A DNA stretch of 11,165 bases from Candidatus Woesearchaeota archaeon. Its GTDB lineage: Archaea > Nanobdellota > Nanobdellia > Woesearchaeales > UBA12501. The notes below the pieces were generated by a model. The model saw nothing but the letters and a program-made list of their open reading frames with translations, had not been told where the DNA came from and searched no databases. This document shows, piece after piece, positions 5,912-11,165 of this stretch. Every line of letters begins with the position of its first letter. Position 1 is the stretch's first letter. The stretch is taken from positions 1 to 11,165 of the forward strand of contig JACQMX010000013.1 of the NCBI GenBank assembly GCA_016203375.1. Reading direction: 5' to 3'. The translations under genes were made by a program, and so were the position numbers.

Positions 5912-6583
5912 ATGGCACTCGATAACATATTAGAGCATGTTAATCCAAAGAGATTGCTTCGTATTGGTACTCTTAGTTTAGTGTGTTTTGGGTCATATAC
6001 CGCTGCTAAGTATGCATTGTCAAACTCTTCTTTGGATGAAGAATCAAGTTCTTTGCCGGCAAAAAATGAATATGCAATGGATGCTGCTCCACAAGATGCT
6101 GGGGTTTCGGGGGCTGCTTTAGAACCTGATGCATCAACACCGCAGATGTACAAGTCGACAGATACTGATAATACTAACAGGCGTTTTCCACAAACCATTG
6201 AATGCATCGGTTATCATATTGAAGCAAAGAAAGAGATTGGTGGAGAATTTCATTTTAGAGAAGCATTCGAAGATCGTGGAACAGCCCTTGTCATTTATCA
6301 GAATAATCGCAACAAGAAAGAGTATTGTGTTGGTATGCTTACTGATTCCCATTCACTCAAATTTTTTGCATTACCTCTTGTAAACAAAACCGATGGTGAA
6401 TCGTCTGGATTTTATCTCATCGATCCTGCCTATGATCGTCCTTATGCGCCAAGATCTAGATCATGGTATTTTATTTACGACCCAGAAAGCAAGTTTGAGG
6501 CTGGTTATAAACTGATTATTATGGATGCCGAGTATCTTCGCAATACGTACATACCGGCAGGCCATTTTGTTAGAGAAAAATAA
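5912..6583 (+). CDS. Membrane-anchored unknown protein, 223 residues
   Basis: I do not recognise the family. A basic stretch (NPKRLLR, about 11-17) precedes one hydrophobic segment (about 18-36, IGTLSLVCFGSYTAAKYAL). The N terminus therefore probably stays inside, with the remainder outside as a signal anchor. Residues about 37-90 are low-complexity and acidic, rich in Ser, Ala, Asp and Pro, and look like a disordered linker. The folded part (about 92-223) is rich in aromatic residues and strands (GTALVIYQNN, LKFFALPLV, GFYLIDPAYDRPY, SWYFIYD, GYKLIIMD) and has two cysteines, C98 and C139, that could pair outside the cell. C25 is inside the hydrophobic segment; it has no clear lipobox context. 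The stop abuts the stop of the convergent ureohydrolase gene. Clearly coding; role unknown. Confidence 0.8.
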   Translation: MALDNILEHVNPKRLLRIGTLSLVCFGSYTAAKYALSNSSLDEESSSLPAKNEYAMDAAPQDAGVSGAALEPDASTPQMYKSTDTDNTNRRFPQTIECIGYHIEAKKEIGGEFHFREAFEDRGTALVIYQNNRNKKEYCVGMLTDSHSLKFFALPLVNKTDGESSGFYLIDPAYDRPYAPRSRSWYFIYDPESKFEAGYKLIIMDAEYLRNTYIPAGHFVREK

Positions 6584-7366
6584 TCAGCTCAATTCTTTTA
6601 CTAGCTTTGCCGCCAGCTTGCTCGTCATGTCGCGCACGTCAAGTGGTGGATTGACTTCTACAATATCCATCATGCCAAGATTCTTGAGCAGTTTCAGGCG
6701 CTGGCAAAAATAAATTATCTCTCTTGACGTTAATCCGCCAGGTTCGAGATACCCTGTGCCGGGCGCAAAGGCAGGATCAACAGCATCAATATCAATGGAA
6801 AGATAGAATGCGGGCCATTGCCGCACGGTTTCCATGACTGCATCACAGACAGTCTCAACGCCCATCTCTTGAATGTCCAGCATGTGATAAACGCGAATCT
6901 TATGCTCTTGCAAGAAACGCATCTCGTTCTCGGTCCAATTTCTTCTGCCTAGAAGGATAATGCGATCTGGAGCAACAAGGCCTTCTTTCACGAGCACAAT
7001 GAGGAGGTCTTCCTGCGTTGGCGGAGAAAACATATTTTCAGCGTCCGGATGCGCGTCAAAGATGACAATGCCAGCGCCAGGATGTTGCTTGGTAAACGCT
7101 TTCATGCATGCATATGTAATGGAGTGATCACCACCAAGAATGATGGCACGCTCTTTCAGCGCAGAAACCGCTTTGAGAATATTCTCATTCGTCTCTTCGA
7201 TGTTTGTGTGATTAACAGGCACATCAATCATCTGATAATCACAGCCTGTTCCAGCTTCATTGAGGAACAGGTCGTGCATCTGCTCAATGATTTTGTTCGG
7301 CGCTTCCCGCGCGCCACGGCCTTTGCCGAAGCCTGCACCATCAAAAGGGATTTTGAGGAGTTTCAT
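6584..7366 (-). CDS. Ureohydrolase (arginase/agmatinase superfamily)
   Basis: A dimanganese hydrolase of the family that removes urea from arginine or agmatine, or splits related guanidino and formimino compounds. The metal site is complete: GGDHS (H81), DAHPD (D104, H106, D108) and SIDIDAVDPAFAPGTG (D192, D194). E237 in DIVEVNPPLD is the conserved late glutamate. The length of 260 residues is slightly short for the family. The open frame runs 21 codons further upstream, but the TATA box at 7389-7396 lies inside that extension and sits 26.5 bases before the ATG at 7366, where MKLLKIPFDGAGFGKG begins as expected for the fold. Substrate cannot be fixed by eye; arginase, agmatinase or formimidoylglutamase activity are all possible. 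No polyamine or arginine genes are nearby. Confidence 0.92.
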   Translation of the reverse strand: MKLLKIPFDGAGFGKGRGAREAPNKIIEQMHDLFLNEAGTGCDYQMIDVPVNHTNIEETNENILKAVSALKERAIILGGDHSITYACMKAFTKQHPGAGIVIFDAHPDAENMFSPPTQEDLLIVLVKEGLVAPDRIILLGRRNWTENEMRFLQEHKIRVYHMLDIQEMGVETVCDAVMETVRQWPAFYLSIDIDAVDPAFAPGTGYLEPGGLTSREIIYFCQRLKLLKNLGMMDIVEVNPPLDVRDMTSKLAAKLVKELS

Positions 7367-7388
7367 GGCAACGAAAGAACTGCCTTGG

Positions 7389-7396
7389 TTATAAAA
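7389..7396 (-). promoter_or_regulatory. TATA box of the ureohydrolase gene
   Basis: TTTTATAA on the minus strand, centred 26.5 bases before the ATG at 7366. It defines the start of the enzyme and is divergent from the box at 7418-7425, with about 80 bases between the two start codons. Confidence 0.65.
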
Positions 7397-7417
7397 AACT
7401 TCGCCTCCCTCGAAATA

Positions 7418-7425
7418 TTTATAAA
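7418..7425 (+). promoter_or_regulatory. TATA box for the first membrane paralog
   Basis: TTTATAAA with a purine-rich CGAAA stretch just upstream, a possible TFB-recognition element. It is centred 25.5 bases before the ATG at 7447, which is leaderless spacing. Confidence 0.7.
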
Positions 7426-7446
7426 CCATTATCTCTCTTTTTCACC

Positions 7447-7863
7447 ATGCCGGATCTTGATGACATAGTGGATAAAAATACGCGCCATCGAAATGCTACA
7501 AGACTGGTCTCCAATACATTTTATAGTAGCATCCTTGCTGCGACGTTAGAGCCTCCTCACTATTTTTCCTTTATACCACTAATTCTGCCAGCATCTGCGT
7601 TTACGCTGACGCTTATTGATGAAATCAAGAACCTTCGTATGAATCTAGGATATCCTCTTTGGGGTTCGGCTTTTGGCTTCGCGCTAGGCGGCCTGATTGA
7701 TGAGACTAATTACCCACTAATGTATACAGTTGGACTAATAGGTGGATCAGTAGGCTTAGTGGCGGCATATATGGGAAGAGGTGGGAAAAAGTTTTTTAAT
7801 CCAGAACCTCCTAAGCAGGAATCAACAGATAAAACACCTCCACAAAGATATTACCCTTGGTAA
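7447..7863 (+). CDS. Glycine-rich small membrane protein, tandem paralog A
   Basis: I do not recognise the family. Four hydrophobic stretches can be seen at about 20-34, 41-57, 72-84 and 92-109. The last two are glycine-rich (WGSAFGFALGGLID, GLIGGSVGLVAAYMG), resembling glycine-zipper helix packing. Between the second and third stretches is TLTLIDEIKNLRMNL (53-67), the motif best conserved with the next gene. Acidic residues recur at hydrophobic ends: LEP at 34-36, IDE at 57-59 and IDE at 84-86. The N terminus is charged, and the C-terminal tail (about 111-138) is hydrophilic, proline-rich and ends in YYPW. The protein is 138 residues long and starts at the ATG fixed by the TATA box. Likely an integral membrane protein of unknown function. 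Confidence 0.8.
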   Translation: MPDLDDIVDKNTRHRNATRLVSNTFYSSILAATLEPPHYFSFIPLILPASAFTLTLIDEIKNLRMNLGYPLWGSAFGFALGGLIDETNYPLMYTVGLIGGSVGLVAAYMGRGGKKFFNPEPPKQESTDKTPPQRYYPW

Positions 7864-7896
7864 ATTTTTAGGCATGTATACTCCAAGAAATAAATA

Positions 7897-7904
7897 TTTA
7901 TAAA
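7897..7904 (+). promoter_or_regulatory. TATA box for the second membrane paralog
   Basis: TTTATAAA centred 26.5 bases before the ATG at 7927. It lies in the 63-base gap after paralog A, so B has its own leaderless promoter instead of depending on read-through. Confidence 0.68.
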
Positions 7905-7926
7905 GTTAAAATATATAACCTTCTTT

Positions 7927-8310
7927 ATGTCAGAACGTCTAGAAGAAATAGCAAGTCAAGCAAAGCACTTGAATCTTAAACGAATAGCACTAAATACGCT
8001 TTACGGCGGGTTCTTAGGAGGATTATTTGAGCCCGGATATACTATAGCGCCTGCTGTAGCAGCATCAGCACTTACGCTCACAGTTATCGATGAGGTCAAA
8101 GACCTTCGTATGGATTTGCGATCTTCTTACTGGGGCGCGTTTTTCGGTGGTATGATAGGGAGTTTATTTGATATGGATAATAATCCATATTTCCCTCACG
8201 CAGTAAGCTATGCGGGTGCAATGATTGGCGGCTCGCTAGGGTTATTGAAAGCGTATGCTGGAAGAAAAACATCCACTGCTACCATAGTAAATGAAACCAA
8301 CCCAGCTTAG
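7927..8310 (+). CDS. Glycine-rich small membrane protein, tandem paralog B
   Basis: A 127-residue relative of the preceding gene. The shared pattern runs through most of the protein: NTLYGGFLGGLFEP, then ASALTLTVIDEVKDLRMDL (46-64), WGAFFGGMIGSLFD, and AGAMIGGSLGLLKAYAGR. Hydrophobic stretches fall at about 20-34, 41-54, 69-81 and 94-110, as in A. The second hydrophobic region is three residues shorter than in A, and the C-terminal tail is short and polar and lacks A's proline-rich end. No catalytic motif is visible. The glycine patterns suggest tightly packed helices or oligomers. The stop is 6 bases from the stop of the convergent thioredoxin gene. Function unknown; its relationship to A is clear. 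Confidence 0.8.
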   Translation: MSERLEEIASQAKHLNLKRIALNTLYGGFLGGLFEPGYTIAPAVAASALTLTVIDEVKDLRMDLRSSYWGAFFGGMIGSLFDMDNNPYFPHAVSYAGAMIGGSLGLLKAYAGRKTSTATIVNETNPA

Positions 8311-8316
8311 AAAGCT
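8304..8316. terminator. Small hairpin between convergent genes
   Basis: AGCTT-AGA-AAGCT forms a 5-pair stem across the stop of membrane paralog B and up to the stop of thioredoxin. It could mark transcript ends on both strands. The stem is weak and no strong T tract follows. Confidence 0.25.
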
Positions 8317-8640
8317 TTACACTTTCTTCAACACATCCAATACCTTCTGCTTCAGCATCTCTTTTGGGTAGAATCCAGTAATCCTGTCAACCTCTTCGCC
8401 CATATTAAACACAATAAGTGTTGGAATGCTCATTACGCTATTCTGGCTTGCTCCATCAGGATATTCCTCAGTATTCAGCTTGCAGAATTTCAGTTTTGAA
8501 AGATCTTTATCCTTCGAAAGCTCTTCATAAACAGGAGCCAGCATCTTGCACGGTCCACACCAGGAAGCCCAGAAATCCACGATGCACAGGTTATCATTTA
8601 TCGTTTCGTCAAAATTATCCGCGGTTAACTCCGTTACCAT
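8317..8640 (-). CDS. trxA: Thioredoxin
   Basis: A cytoplasmic dithiol carrier that reduces disulfides in target proteins. Active site WCGPC is at 27-31, the buried aspartate is in VDF (D22), and the cis-proline is in SIPTL (P73). The length of 107 residues is normal for thioredoxin. The frame could start at a GTG three codons earlier (8649), but GGTGA at 8646-8650 lies 5 bases before the ATG at 8640, so the ATG is preferred. The site overlaps the stop of the preceding NYN gene (TAGGTGA), which suggests co-transcription and coupled translation. It should be recharged by the thioredoxin reductase encoded at 10090-11034. The symbol follows the general thioredoxin name. Confidence 0.95.
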   Translation of the reverse strand: MVTELTADNFDETINDNLCIVDFWASWCGPCKMLAPVYEELSKDKDLSKLKFCKLNTEEYPDGASQNSVMSIPTLIVFNMGEEVDRITGFYPKEMLKQKVLDVLKKV

Positions 8641-8649
8641 CGCGTTCAC

Positions 8650-9366
8650 CTATCGCTCAAAAAAATCATCTGTCAATTGCGGCGGCCTTGGTTCAGAGGG
8701 TGGATGGGGTTGCCGTTGTGGTCGTCTTCCCCGACGTTCCTGTCTCGGGCCTTGCCTTGGAGATGCTCCTTCTTTTGGCGCTTCACCTTTCAGTTCAATA
8801 GGGACAAGCTTCTCATCCGTTGCCTTTTCTCGCGGTTGCCCACCGGATGGACTTGATGGCGTTGGCATCTTGCCAAGTAAGAATTTGTTCGGCTCTTTAT
8901 CCATATCCACAATCATGTGTGCAGCTTCTTTCAAGCGAGAAGAGCAACTCTTGCCAAAGGCGATGACTTCTGTCCTACAGCCAAGGGCTTTCGCATGCTC
9001 TAATAAATCCTGAAAATCACCATCGCCGGAAACAAGAACAATGACATCAAGTTTTGCCGCCAGGCGCATGACATCCATCGCGATGCCAACATCCCAGTCG
9101 CCTTTCTTTGCGCCGCCATAAAAGATTTGCAATTCCTTGGCGCGAAGTTCATAGCCAAGTTTCTCAAGGCCTTCGTAAAAATGCTCTTTGTCCCGTTCCG
9201 CGGTCTTGATGACATACGCAATAGCCCGAATGAGCTGTCTGTCAGCCACAGCTGTTCGCAGGATATTCGCGAAATTGATTTTTCTCCCATAAAGGCTTTT
9301 GGCAGAATAGTACATATTTTGAACGTCAACAAAAACGCCAATCCGCTGCTCTCGATGTTGTACCAA
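8650..9366 (-). CDS. NYN-domain (LabA-like, PIN-fold) predicted nuclease with disordered tail
   Basis: A predicted metal-dependent RNase of the NYN/LabA group. Residues about 9-155 form the domain: VFVDVQNMYYSAK (D14, N17), KKGDWDVGIAMDVM (D92, D98) and LVSGDGDFQDLL (D115, D117) supply the acidic cluster. Residues about 167-238 are a low-complexity tail rich in Pro, Gly, Arg and Gln, including RRGRRPQRQP, which could bind RNA, and the tail ends in LTDDFFER. Possible starts are GTG 9375, ATG 9372 and TTG 9366. I choose the TTG because GGTGAT ends 4 bases before it, the same spacing as in nearby operon genes, whereas the earlier starts overlap that site. With ATG 9372 the protein is two residues longer. 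Thioredoxin follows in the same operon. Confidence 0.88.
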   Translation of the reverse strand: MVQHREQRIGVFVDVQNMYYSAKSLYGRKINFANILRTAVADRQLIRAIAYVIKTAERDKEHFYEGLEKLGYELRAKELQIFYGGAKKGDWDVGIAMDVMRLAAKLDVIVLVSGDGDFQDLLEHAKALGCRTEVIAFGKSCSSRLKEAAHMIVDMDKEPNKFLLGKMPTPSSPSGGQPREKATDEKLVPIELKGEAPKEGASPRQGPRQERRGRRPQRQPHPPSEPRPPQLTDDFFER

Positions 9367-9370
9367 TAGC

Positions 9371-9376
9371 ATCACC
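9371..9376 (-). promoter_or_regulatory. Shine-Dalgarno site GGTGAT of the NYN gene
   Basis: GGTGAT can pair with ATCACC near the archaeal 16S rRNA 3' end and sits 4 bases before TTG 9366. It overlaps both alternative starts (GTG 9375, ATG 9372), which favours the TTG. Confidence 0.5.
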
Positions 9377-9419
9377 TTCTTAACTGCTGTATCACTTTCC
9401 TAACTGCTTTTTCTACTGG

Positions 9420-9427
9420 TTTATAAT
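9420..9427 (-). promoter_or_regulatory. TATA box of the NYN-thioredoxin operon
   Basis: ATTATAAA on the minus strand, centred at 9423.5, predicts a transcription start near 9397 and a leader of about 30 bases. This agrees with the presence of a Shine-Dalgarno site, unlike the leaderless genes nearby. Confidence 0.55.
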
Positions 9428-9463
9428 CTTTTCGTGGCGTCTTGCTCCTTCATATCCCATATC

Positions 9464-9471
9464 TTTAAATA
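9464..9471 (+). promoter_or_regulatory. TATA box of the methyltransferase gene
   Basis: TTTAAATA is centred 26.5 bases before ATG 9494. The box lies inside the longer open frame that begins with GTG at 9434, so that extension is unlikely to be translated. Confidence 0.65.
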
Positions 9472-9493
9472 TCCCTCCTTTTCCTGCCATTAT

Positions 9494-10087
9494 ATGCGAA
9501 ATGTTGACTATCCTCCAATATGGCAAATTTCTCCAGAAGTAAAGGACACAGCGAGAGTGGTAGAAGGATTGCTTAGACCAACGCTTGTCCGACAATATTG
9601 TGGCGGCAACGAGAGACAGTATCTTGACGCTACCGTGCCATTTCGGGAGAGACAGCTTCCTTCACTTTTATCCATTGCATCGCCACATAATTTGCGAAGA
9701 AAGATTGTTCTCGACCTTGGTTGTGGATCGCGCTATGCAAGGGATGCTGATACGTATACATCATTCGAACCTTGGCTTAGTCGGGCACTGCATGCGCTTG
9801 ACATTCATGTCATCGGGGTGGATATTGCAAATCTAGACGGGGAATATTTTGATCACCATTCCATCGATCTTTTCCTGCCAGATTCCTTAGGTTTTATTCC
9901 AGACGAATCTATTGGTATGGTATACGCGATCGGATTATTTGATTCTCCGGCGCTCAAAGAAAACTATGGACACGATGCTGGCAGGCAGTTGCGCGATCAT
10001 ATCCTTCCTCAACTAGAAAGAATCGTTAAACCTGACGGGATTTTTATGTACGAGCGAACGGGAACGCAAATGCTCAAATCAGCTTAA
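9494..10087 (+). CDS. Class I SAM-dependent methyltransferase
   Basis: A Rossmann-fold methyltransferase. Motif I is VLDLGCGSRYARD (LDLGCGS at 73-79), which binds S-adenosylmethionine. The acidic residue after strand two is in VIGVDIANL (D110), and late motifs IPDESIGMVYAIGLFDSPA and IVKPDGIFMYERTG match strands four and five. Residues 1-68 are a helical cap that may contact the substrate. There is no NPPY-type motif, so an N-methylating DNA or RNA enzyme of that class is unlikely; small-molecule or protein targets remain open. At 197 residues it is short but has a complete core. It is divergent from the NYN operon and ends 2 bases from the stop of thioredoxin reductase. The substrate is unknown. 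Confidence 0.85.
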   Translation: MRNVDYPPIWQISPEVKDTARVVEGLLRPTLVRQYCGGNERQYLDATVPFRERQLPSLLSIASPHNLRRKIVLDLGCGSRYARDADTYTSFEPWLSRALHALDIHVIGVDIANLDGEYFDHHSIDLFLPDSLGFIPDESIGMVYAIGLFDSPALKENYGHDAGRQLRDHILPQLERIVKPDGIFMYERTGTQMLKSA

Positions 10088-10089
10088 AT

Positions 10090-11034
10090 TCATGTTGTCC
10101 AGTCAATGCTGACTCCTTTACCGCCAGTAAGGTATCGGTGGCATTCTAATGCAGCCTTCGCACCTTCTCCTGCAGATATCACTGTCTGCTTGAACGGCAC
10201 TTGCGTAACATCTCCAGCAGCAAAGAGGCCAGGACAGGAGGTGTTGCATCGTTCATCGACAATAATCTCCTTTTTATCGTTAAGCTTGACCAGATCTTTA
10301 ACCATGCTTGTATCAACAAGATAGCCAATTTCAAGGAACATACCTTGTACATCTAATTTCCTTTTCGCTTTGGTAACTACATTTTCCGTCATGACGCCAG
10401 TAACAAATTTATTACCAAGAACTTCAGTTATCACGCTATCAAAAACGAGTTCAACATTCTTGAGCTTTTTCATTTTCTCAAGACTTGTCTCATCTGCGGT
10501 AAATTGCTTTCGGCGATGAACAACATATACTTTTTTTGCGAGCGCAGCCATTTCGATGGCGCCTTCAACAGCGCTATTACCACCACCAACTACCGTAACA
10601 TCCTTGCCTTTGAATAATGGGCCATCGCAGGTTACGCAAGTACTTACCCCTCTTCCCATAAATTTGTCTTCTCCCGGGATGCCTAATGTTCTGGATACTT
10701 TGCCGAATGCCAAGATGACGGCGCGCGCTTGGTACACTTCCCCGTCTGCCATATGAATGCGTAAGTCCTGCTCACCTTTCTTTTCTACCTTCATGGCCTT
10801 GCCCATACGGAATTCTGCACCAAATGCTTCCGTGTCCTTTTTGAAGCGTTGCATGAGCTCAACGCCGTGCATGGCTCCTGTGCCTGGGTAATTTTCAATA
10901 TGGCTGGTAAGATTTGTTTGACCACCAATGTCCACACTGATAATGACTGTTTTTAGCTTCTTTCTACAAGTATACATGGCCGCGGTCATGCCTGCCGCCC
11001 CTCCACCAACAATAACAATATCATATTTTTTCAT
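10090..11034 (-). CDS. trxB: Thioredoxin reductase (FAD- and NAD(P)H-dependent)
   Basis: Flavoprotein that passes electrons from NADPH to thioredoxin. The FAD site is VIVGGGAAGMTAA (GGGAAG at 10-15) and the C-terminal FAAGDVTQVPFKQ (AAGD at 272-275). The redox pair is C133-V-T-C136-D-G, with valine where alanine is common. The NAD(P)H site is VVGGGNSAVEGA (150-155), and HRR (173-175) favours NADPH. The 314-residue length and domain order match the low-molecular-weight reductases. Start ATG 11034 is supported by a TATA box 26.5 bases upstream, so the mRNA is probably leaderless. It is separate from the thioredoxin gene, which lies 1.4 kb further along the same strand. Confidence 0.96.
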   Translation of the reverse strand: MKKYDIVIVGGGAAGMTAAMYTCRKKLKTVIISVDIGGQTNLTSHIENYPGTGAMHGVELMQRFKKDTEAFGAEFRMGKAMKVEKKGEQDLRIHMADGEVYQARAVILAFGKVSRTLGIPGEDKFMGRGVSTCVTCDGPLFKGKDVTVVGGGNSAVEGAIEMAALAKKVYVVHRRKQFTADETSLEKMKKLKNVELVFDSVITEVLGNKFVTGVMTENVVTKAKRKLDVQGMFLEIGYLVDTSMVKDLVKLNDKKEIIVDERCNTSCPGLFAAGDVTQVPFKQTVISAGEGAKAALECHRYLTGGKGVSIDWTT

Positions 11035-11056
11035 AGTCCTTTCAGACTAGCCAAAG

Positions 11057-11064
11057 TATTTAAA
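11057..11064 (-). promoter_or_regulatory. TATA box of thioredoxin reductase
   Basis: TTTAAATA on the minus strand, centred 26.5 bases before ATG 11034. Two CGGGACA copies lie directly upstream of it on that strand. Confidence 0.68.
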
Positions 11065-11069
11065 GATTA

Positions 11070-11087
11070 TGTCCCGGCTCTGTCCCG
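11070..11087. repeat. Direct repeat TGTCCCG, two copies 11 bases apart
   Basis: Copies at 11070-11076 and 11081-11087, one helical turn apart, about 36-53 bases before the predicted start of trxB transcription. They may be a regulator site. They may instead be part of a GC-rich dispersed repeat that begins here. Confidence 0.4.
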
Positions 11088-11143
11088 AATGTAGCTGGCG
11101 CCTGCTTTCGCGAGCATCTTTTTCTTTCTCTTACATAGGTGAC

Positions 11144-11158
11144 AGGGGGACGCCCCCT
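11144..11158. repeat. GC-rich hairpin at the right edge
   Basis: AGGGGG-ACG-CCCCCT is a perfect 6-pair stem with a 3-base loop. GGGG at 11161-11164 offers an alternative pairing with the C run. The composition is far more GC-rich than the surrounding sequence. It runs toward the window edge, so the element is incomplete here. Confidence 0.45.
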
Positions 11159-11165
11159 ACGGGGA

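Noticed and set aside
7367..7429. The 21-codon N-terminal extension of the ureohydrolase
   Set aside because: It spans the TATA boxes of both divergent genes and precedes the natural start of the fold.
9434..9493. The 20-codon N-terminal extension of the methyltransferase
   Set aside because: It begins with GTG, contains the TATA box at 9464-9471, and the promoter distance fits ATG 9494.
11041..11165. A tRNA or box C/D RNA upstream of thioredoxin reductase
   Set aside because: The GC-rich stems do not fold into a cloverleaf, and I could not place convincing C and D boxes.
1..11165. A defence or toxin-antitoxin system
   Set aside because: The NYN protein and the small unknown proteins were considered, but the NYN gene is paired with thioredoxin rather than an antitoxin, and no helicase, TIR, reverse transcriptase or CRISPR element is present.

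Overview
The window looks like chromosomal DNA from an archaeon, probably one with a small, gene-dense genome; a DPANN lineage such as Woesearchaeota is a guess. The archaeal call rests on three things. Nine genes have an AT-rich TATA box centred 25.5-28 bases before the first base of the start codon, which is the layout of leaderless archaeal transcripts. Genes inside operons, or with a short leader, instead carry GGTGA or GGAGG sites that match the archaeal 16S rRNA 3' end. There are also two TrmB-type regulators, a family mostly found in archaea. I see no tRNA, rRNA, CRISPR array or transposase gene.

Layout. 1-351: a small unknown protein (+). 364-1791: two tandem TrmB-family regulators (-), co-transcribed, each 236 residues and aligning without gaps. 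1792-2063: a divergent regulatory region with a palindrome, direct repeats and several possible hairpins. 2064-3044: an unknown soluble protein (+) made of two diverged copies of one unit. 3086-3550: an unknown 154-residue protein (-). 3657-5825: an operon (-) with an ABC ATPase, an ABC-2 membrane subunit and a HIT-family nucleotide hydrolase. 5912-6583: a membrane-anchored unknown protein (+). 6584-7366: a ureohydrolase of the arginase/agmatinase superfamily (-). 7447-8310: two tandem paralogous glycine-rich membrane proteins (+), each with its own promoter. 8317-9366: a NYN-domain (LabA-like) predicted nuclease followed by a thioredoxin (-). 9494-10087: a class I SAM-dependent methyltransferase (+). 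10090-11034: thioredoxin reductase (-). 11035-11165: its promoter, then repeat-like GC-rich sequence running off the window.

How the genes fit together. Thioredoxin and thioredoxin reductase make a complete NADPH-driven disulfide-reducing pair, though they sit in separate transcription units. The ABC genes form a two-gene exporter or membrane-remodelling system. The TrmB pair faces the duplicated-unit protein across a shared regulatory region, so it may control that gene, itself, or both. The remaining genes look like housekeeping or orphan genes packed tightly: convergent pairs are separated by only 0-12 bases.

The least explained items are the two-unit protein at 2064, the tandem membrane paralogs at 7447/7927, the gapless TrmB pair with its palindrome, and the arginine/proline-rich tail on the NYN protein. 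No clear defence or mobile system is visible. Several starts here are shorter than the longest open frame because the TATA box lies inside or beside the upstream extension.
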